Shown: piece after piece, positions 59,954 through 64,000 of the stretch | Layout: each line of letters opens with the position of its first letter | Numbering within the stretch: the first letter of the stretch is position 1 | Source of the DNA: Gamarada debralockiae | Lineage: Eukaryota > Ascomycota > Leotiomycetes > Helotiales > Hyphodiscaceae | Assembly (NCBI GenBank): GCA_002803225.1 | Contig: NXFV01000112.1 | Span: 1 to 64,000 of the forward strand | Length of the DNA stretch: 64,000 nt | Direction of reading: 5' to 3' | Notes under the pieces: model-generated | Told to the model about the DNA's origin: nothing | Databases searched by the model: none | Seen by the model: the letters and a program-made list of their open reading frames with translations, nothing else | Translations under genes and position numbers: made by a program

Positions 59954-60451
59954 TTGCGGAGAAAAGGGAGGTCAATGGGACAGATAAAAGTTTACAACGC
60001 CAAATCGAACACGAAAGTCAAGCTCGCGGAGATGAGAACTCAAGTTGAAGGGCCAGGCAGGAGATCTCTCACCAGAAGCTGGCGGTTTCCCGCAAGGATG
60101 GGTCTGCGTTCGTTAAAGAGAGAGTATATAAAGGAAGAAAAGGCAAGAATTCGAGGGAAGCTATGCAGGAGAGATTACGGCGTTGACGAAGATAGCTTCT
60201 TCTATGTGGGATATCGAGATGTGTGCGATCAAGTGAATGGGATACTCAAGAGTGAAAAGACGATGACGGTCTTTGGAAGTAGAATGTCGTCGGAGCAGAG
60301 TTACTTAGCAATTGAGAAGCGTACACGACACTTGCGACAGACACTAGGGTTTTGCTTTCAATATATCGTACGATATTTCAGGTCGATATTCTTTGTATTC
60401 TATAATTACATACGTCATCCAAGTCAAGCCATCTACATCATTCTGACATAG
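59954..60451 (+). pseudogene. Fragment related to the TF-like pseudogene
   Basis: An open frame of 165 codons whose segment 'YRDVCDQVNGILKSEKTM' (about 60205-60258) resembles the C-terminus of the pseudogene at 53164 ('YREVCDRVSEILKSSERV'). The rest of the frame is basic and shows no domain. Probably the 3' remnant of a paralogue on the other side of the NLR; the frame start has no clear ATG context. Confidence 0.35.
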
Positions 60452-60878
60452 TCGCTCGCAAAGATAAGAGTTGAGATTTGTCTTTTCGCTCCATAACCGG
60501 CCACAACTCCCGCTTTCAGACCAGGCCGTTTCAATCCCCCTTAAACGCCAAGCTCAATGTTGGTACACGCAACAGAGCAGTCAATTACTTTTGTATTCTG
60601 CAAACAAAAGAAAACAGCTCGCTGGCCAGCAGACTGAACCGTGGTACAGTCGCCAACCCAACAACCCCGATACCCATTCCACCACTACCTTCTTCTGATT
60701 GAAATGTGCAATGGCACGGGTATCATCGATTACAAAGGAAATATGTGTGCATGTAGGATGCCAATCGTCTATAGACAGTGTGCGTCTGAAATATCGGACA
60801 CTGAAATGCAAAATAGACAATTGGAAAGAAAGAAAGTGGCAGGCCGCGAGAAGCTGAACGTAGATTGGTGAAACGAAT
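60452..60878. other. 3' flank of the PPR gene
   Basis: Only short frames. Nothing recognised. Confidence 0.45.
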
Positions 60879-63800
60879 TTACATAGAGTTCTCAACGTTT
60901 CCGCCACCGAGCAATTCGAGAATCTTGTTTGATACTGCGGAGGGATATCCTCGGCTGAGCATCTCGTGGACGACGGCGTGGGCACTGGGTTTATCCTCAA
61001 CAGTAAGATAGGCTCTGGTCATGGCTTCGTAGGTGCTGGGCTCGCGCTTCTCACGACCGACGGAAGCAAAGATCGCCTTGGCCTTTTCGATGTTCAATTC
61101 GTTTGCCCAGCCGTGGATGAGGGTGTTTGCGATATATGGCGTCATCTCAACACGTTGAGCAGCCATGTCGCGGAGAATTGGTTCGGTATCGGCAACGTGA
61201 TGGTTGGCAACCATGGACTCAAAAAGAGCTTGGTAAAGGCAAGCCTGGGGACGGATTGATGAATCGGCCATAACTGAGTCGAAGATTGCTTGAGCACCCT
61301 CCATGTCGTGCATGTTGCAGCCCTTAGCGTGAATCAACGATGAGTAATGGACAGCATCCGGCTTTTGGCCGGTACTGCGAATGACATCAAGGACGGCTTC
61401 GGCAGCAGGCATGTTGATGGGCTCGAGGGTGGCATGGGTGTCGACGAGAAGCTTGTAGGTGTGGTTTGTTGGCTGGATACCCTTGCTCTTCATTCGTTCA
61501 TAGTATGCGAGGACTTTGCTTTTGTCACGCTTCGTGGTGAGGAAGAATTGCATCAAGCTGTTGTATGGCGCAGGGCGAGCCTTGTAGTTAGGCATCGACT
61601 CCATCTCCTCAAACAATTGCTCGGCGAACTTCTCATCACTCACTCGGCACAGAGCATTAACGATTGTGCCGTAGGTGACGCTGGTAGGTCGAATTCCGAG
61701 GTTGCGCATCTCAGCAAAGTAGAAGAGACAGTCATCAATACGGCGGGCCTTTCCAAGCTTTCCGATGAGAGCGTTGTACAAGAAGGATGAAGGCTCGACG
61801 CCCTCAGACTTGGCTTGATGGAAGATCTTGACGGCCTCAGAAGCTTCATCAAAAGTCTTGGTGGATTCCTTCAAGGTGGTGATGTAGAGTCCAAAGGTGT
61901 TAGCTGTTGGTGCAGCACCCATATCGAGAAGCTCTTGGTGGTATTGCGCAGCTAGTTGGCGGTTACCCATGGTGAGACAAGCTCCAACCATTGCATCGAG
62001 GATTGAAACCCAGCCGTATCGGACCACCGAATACTGAGCAAGAAGTGGGATGTCAGATCGAGCCATGCCGAGAATGTCATGAGCCAGATTCATTCGCTCC
62101 TCTCGAGCAGCAGCAGAAATCAGCTTGGCGTAGGTGATGTAACGTGGGTGGCGACCTGCCCGGCGCATGTTTCTGAATCTGCCAAGTGCCTCATTCAAAC
62201 GGGACACCTTAGAACGACCACCATTACCTCTCTCAAGTTCATCCGCAATCAGAGCGGAACCCTTGAAATCGGTAGAAGCGGCATATGGATCGAAAGTATC
62301 CTCATATGCTGGAACTGCTGGGTACGGGACAGGAGTAAAGCTTTGCTGATAGATTTCGGGAGCCGGGGCAACTTGGCGAGGATCCGTGATGCCACGAGCA
62401 GTCATGAAACGGTTGATGAACTCGACACCCTCTTCAATCTCATCGATAAGGTGAGGTGAAGAATCACCAGCTGATCGGATACGAGCAAACATCTGCTCAG
62501 ACTGTGCAAGGCCTTCGACGACTTGTCCAGAGCCAATCATCGCAACTGCATACATGGCAGTTGGCTCGATGAAAGATGGCGAAACAGTTATCTCCGCGCT
62601 TGAGAGAATTTGCCAGTATCGCTGCGCTGCTGGAACATCCGCCTCGCGGACACTAAGAGCAAGCATAGCCATAGCTGGTGTGGCAATATCTTCAAAGTCC
62701 AAGGGTACATTAGCGAACGCAGTGCCGGCAATCAATTTATATCCTTTGTCCGCAGCCTCAGTTGCTACTCGGCTCATGGCGATGGCTCTGGCGGAACCCT
62801 TGAGACCTTCAGCCCATTGGAGAGCGTTTGGGAGCATACCACGTTCCAGCAGGCCCGGGACAAATCCGGAATGGATGATGATATCTTTGAACTGCGCCGA
62901 ATTCGCGCCGTACTCTGCAATGATTCTGTTGTAAAACTTCATGGCTCCCGCGAGTTTGTCAGAAGTGATGTAAGCCTTCACAACGGCGGCATAGACGTTT
63001 GCGTCCTGCCTATCGCTCAATGTGAGCTTGCCATTATCATGTGCCACTGCCAACTCCTTATACTCATTGTAACACTCGATGGCACTGCTCAAGTCTCCAA
63101 TCTGGTTGAAGCCCTTGATCATAGGTGGGAACGTGGCAGCAAGTGGAACGATCTTGCTCTTCTCCATGTGCTCGTATAATCGGATCATGTCTGGAACACG
63201 GCCTGCTTCAGAGCATGCTGAGATCAGCTGATGATAGGTCTCAGATGGATATGAGCGATCCTTGTGGTACGAAATAGATGCATCAAACAATCTGACGGCA
63301 AGATCGAGTCGGTCGTCCTCAGCAAGAATGGCAAATTCAAGCTCGCTTGATGCGAACATGAACTTGCCAGCCTCCTCCATCCCACCAAAGCGAGCTCTCT
63401 TCTCCTCCAATGACTGTTTCAGCGAAGAAACCTCAAGGGATCGTGAAGATAAGAGCTTGATGAGAGTGTCGTAGGTGGCGGTGTTTGGTGAGACCTTACG
63501 TCTGAGCATGTCAGAGTAGACATCAAGAGCCTTGGGGACAACTTGAATTCTCTCATTGGGAAGATGGATAGCAGCATCCAAGAGAGCATTGTAGGCAGGT
63601 GCAATAGGCTGAATGCCAGCCACGAGCATGGCCTCGAAGACAGCAGGGATCTCAGCATATCGTCCACCTTCCGAGAGTGCTGTGAGATGATCGGCGTAGC
63701 TCTGAGATTGGAGTTCGGCAGCTGAGCTAACGGAGGTAGCAACGCTGGTAGGTGACTTCTCGACGCTGGACTCGACCGAAATAGCAGGTGACTGAACGGC

Positions 63801-64000
63801 CGCGATAGGTGGCGTGGGCACACGTGCAGCAACGACGCTCAGCTCAGTCTCGAAGATAGCTTGGTCATTTCGTGACTTGATTTCCTTCTCAATAGCAGCA
63901 TCGATCTTGGCAAGAGCTGCTTCCTCATCTGCATCCAAATGAACTTTCTTGATATCATCTACCGCGCTCGCACTGTATGATCGCTCGACGGCCTTTGGGG
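60879..64000 (-). CDS. Pentatricopeptide repeat protein, N-terminus beyond window
   Basis: The frame is open from the window edge to the stop at 60879, at least 1,039 residues; no start codon is inside, so the gene is partial at its 5' end. Many 35-residue PPR units, clearest in the C-terminal part: 'SFLYNALIGKLGKARRIDDC', 'TSVTYGTIVNALCRVSDEKF', 'PDAVHYSSLIHAKGCNMHDM'. No introns in this stretch. Fungal PPR proteins bind mitochondrial transcripts. The length and the ending ('YEAMTRAYLTVEDKPSAHAV') recall the Cya5-type regulators of cox1 expression, but that is memory-based and tentative. The mitochondrial targeting peptide would lie outside the window. Confidence 0.85.
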   Translation of the reverse strand, partial: PKAVERSYSASAVDDIKKVHLDADEEAALAKIDAAIEKEIKSRNDQAIFETELSVVAARVPTPPIAAVQSPAISVESSVEKSPTSVATSVSSAAELQSQSYADHLTALSEGGRYAEIPAVFEAMLVAGIQPIAPAYNALLDAAIHLPNERIQVVPKALDVYSDMLRRKVSPNTATYDTLIKLLSSRSLEVSSLKQSLEEKRARFGGMEEAGKFMFASSELEFAILAEDDRLDLAVRLFDASISYHKDRSYPSETYHQLISACSEAGRVPDMIRLYEHMEKSKIVPLAATFPPMIKGFNQIGDLSSAIECYNEYKELAVAHDNGKLTLSDRQDANVYAAVVKAYITSDKLAGAMKFYNRIIAEYGANSAQFKDIIIHSGFVPGLLERGMLPNALQWAEGLKGSARAIAMSRVATEAADKGYKLIAGTAFANVPLDFEDIATPAMAMLALSVREADVPAAQRYWQILSSAEITVSPSFIEPTAMYAVAMIGSGQVVEGLAQSEQMFARIRSAGDSSPHLIDEIEEGVEFINRFMTARGITDPRQVAPAPEIYQQSFTPVPYPAVPAYEDTFDPYAASTDFKGSALIADELERGNGGRSKVSRLNEALGRFRNMRRAGRHPRYITYAKLISAAAREERMNLAHDILGMARSDIPLLAQYSVVRYGWVSILDAMVGACLTMGNRQLAAQYHQELLDMGAAPTANTFGLYITTLKESTKTFDEASEAVKIFHQAKSEGVEPSSFLYNALIGKLGKARRIDDCLFYFAEMRNLGIRPTSVTYGTIVNALCRVSDEKFAEQLFEEMESMPNYKARPAPYNSLMQFFLTTKRDKSKVLAYYERMKSKGIQPTNHTYKLLVDTHATLEPINMPAAEAVLDVIRSTGQKPDAVHYSSLIHAKGCNMHDMEGAQAIFDSVMADSSIRPQACLYQALFESMVANHHVADTEPILRDMAAQRVEMTPYIANTLIHGWANELNIEKAKAIFASVGREKREPSTYEAMTRAYLTVEDKPSAHAVVHEMLSRGYPSAVSNKILELLGGGNVENSM

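Overview
The window is nuclear DNA from a filamentous ascomycete fungus (Pezizomycotina). Evidence: dense genes with 45-80 nt introns carrying GTAAGT-like donors and CTAAC-like branch points, a Zn2Cys6 regulator, a fungal PNP-NACHT-ankyrin NLR, F-box-like 2EXR proteins, and transposon copies broken by stop codons in the style of repeat-induced point mutation. Leotiomycetes is my best guess for the class, held loosely. Gene models below were spliced by eye; reading-frame phase was checked across every intron where exons are given.

Layout. (1) 0-3 kb: an unrecognised ORF and a 2EXR protein. (2) 3-9 kb: a WRAP53/Swt21-type WD40 gene, convergent with a 1,334-residue protein ending in an apparently inactive XPF-nuclease-like fold plus a helix-hairpin-helix, the layout of meiotic Zip2/SHOC1. 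(3) 9-11 kb: nothing firm. (4) 11-16.3 kb: a TauD-type dioxygenase, then NUP49 and FIP1 sharing one short promoter. (5) 17-18.7 kb: a coiled-coil protein with tandem C-terminal repeats. (6) 19-29 kb: an accessory stretch with a dead Tc1/mariner transposase, a secreted cysteine-rich NucA/NucB-like gene with two GC-AG introns and a frame break, a dead HeLo-like cell-death domain, a pogo/Fot1 transposase remnant, a truncated dioxygenase and a Fot1-type terminal repeat. (7) 29-33 kb: a four-exon orphan gene surrounded by recurring TTTGAATCGTT dyads and a triplicated hairpin repeat. (8) 33.7-49.1 kb: a conserved housekeeping block with XAP5, a small membrane protein, TTC1, a HAD phosphatase, a PlsB-type acyltransferase, RNase P subunit Pop4, a Zn2Cys6 regulator and ASA1. 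(9) 49-60.5 kb: decayed genes, a small putatively myristoylated protein, a dead transcription-factor-like gene and a 1,248-residue PNP-NACHT-ankyrin NLR. (10) 60.9-64 kb: the 3' part of a mitochondrial-type PPR protein that runs off the window.

How it fits together: the housekeeping genes act in RNA 3'-end processing (FIP1), RNase P/MRP (POP4), nuclear pore transport (NUP49), ASTRA/TELO2 chaperoning (ASA1) and phospholipid synthesis (acyltransferase). Several are arranged head to head over 160-260 bp. The accessory stretches carry the self/non-self recognition genes, live (the NLR) and dead (the HeLo-like fragment), next to transposon debris. No tRNA, rRNA or CRISPR array was found.
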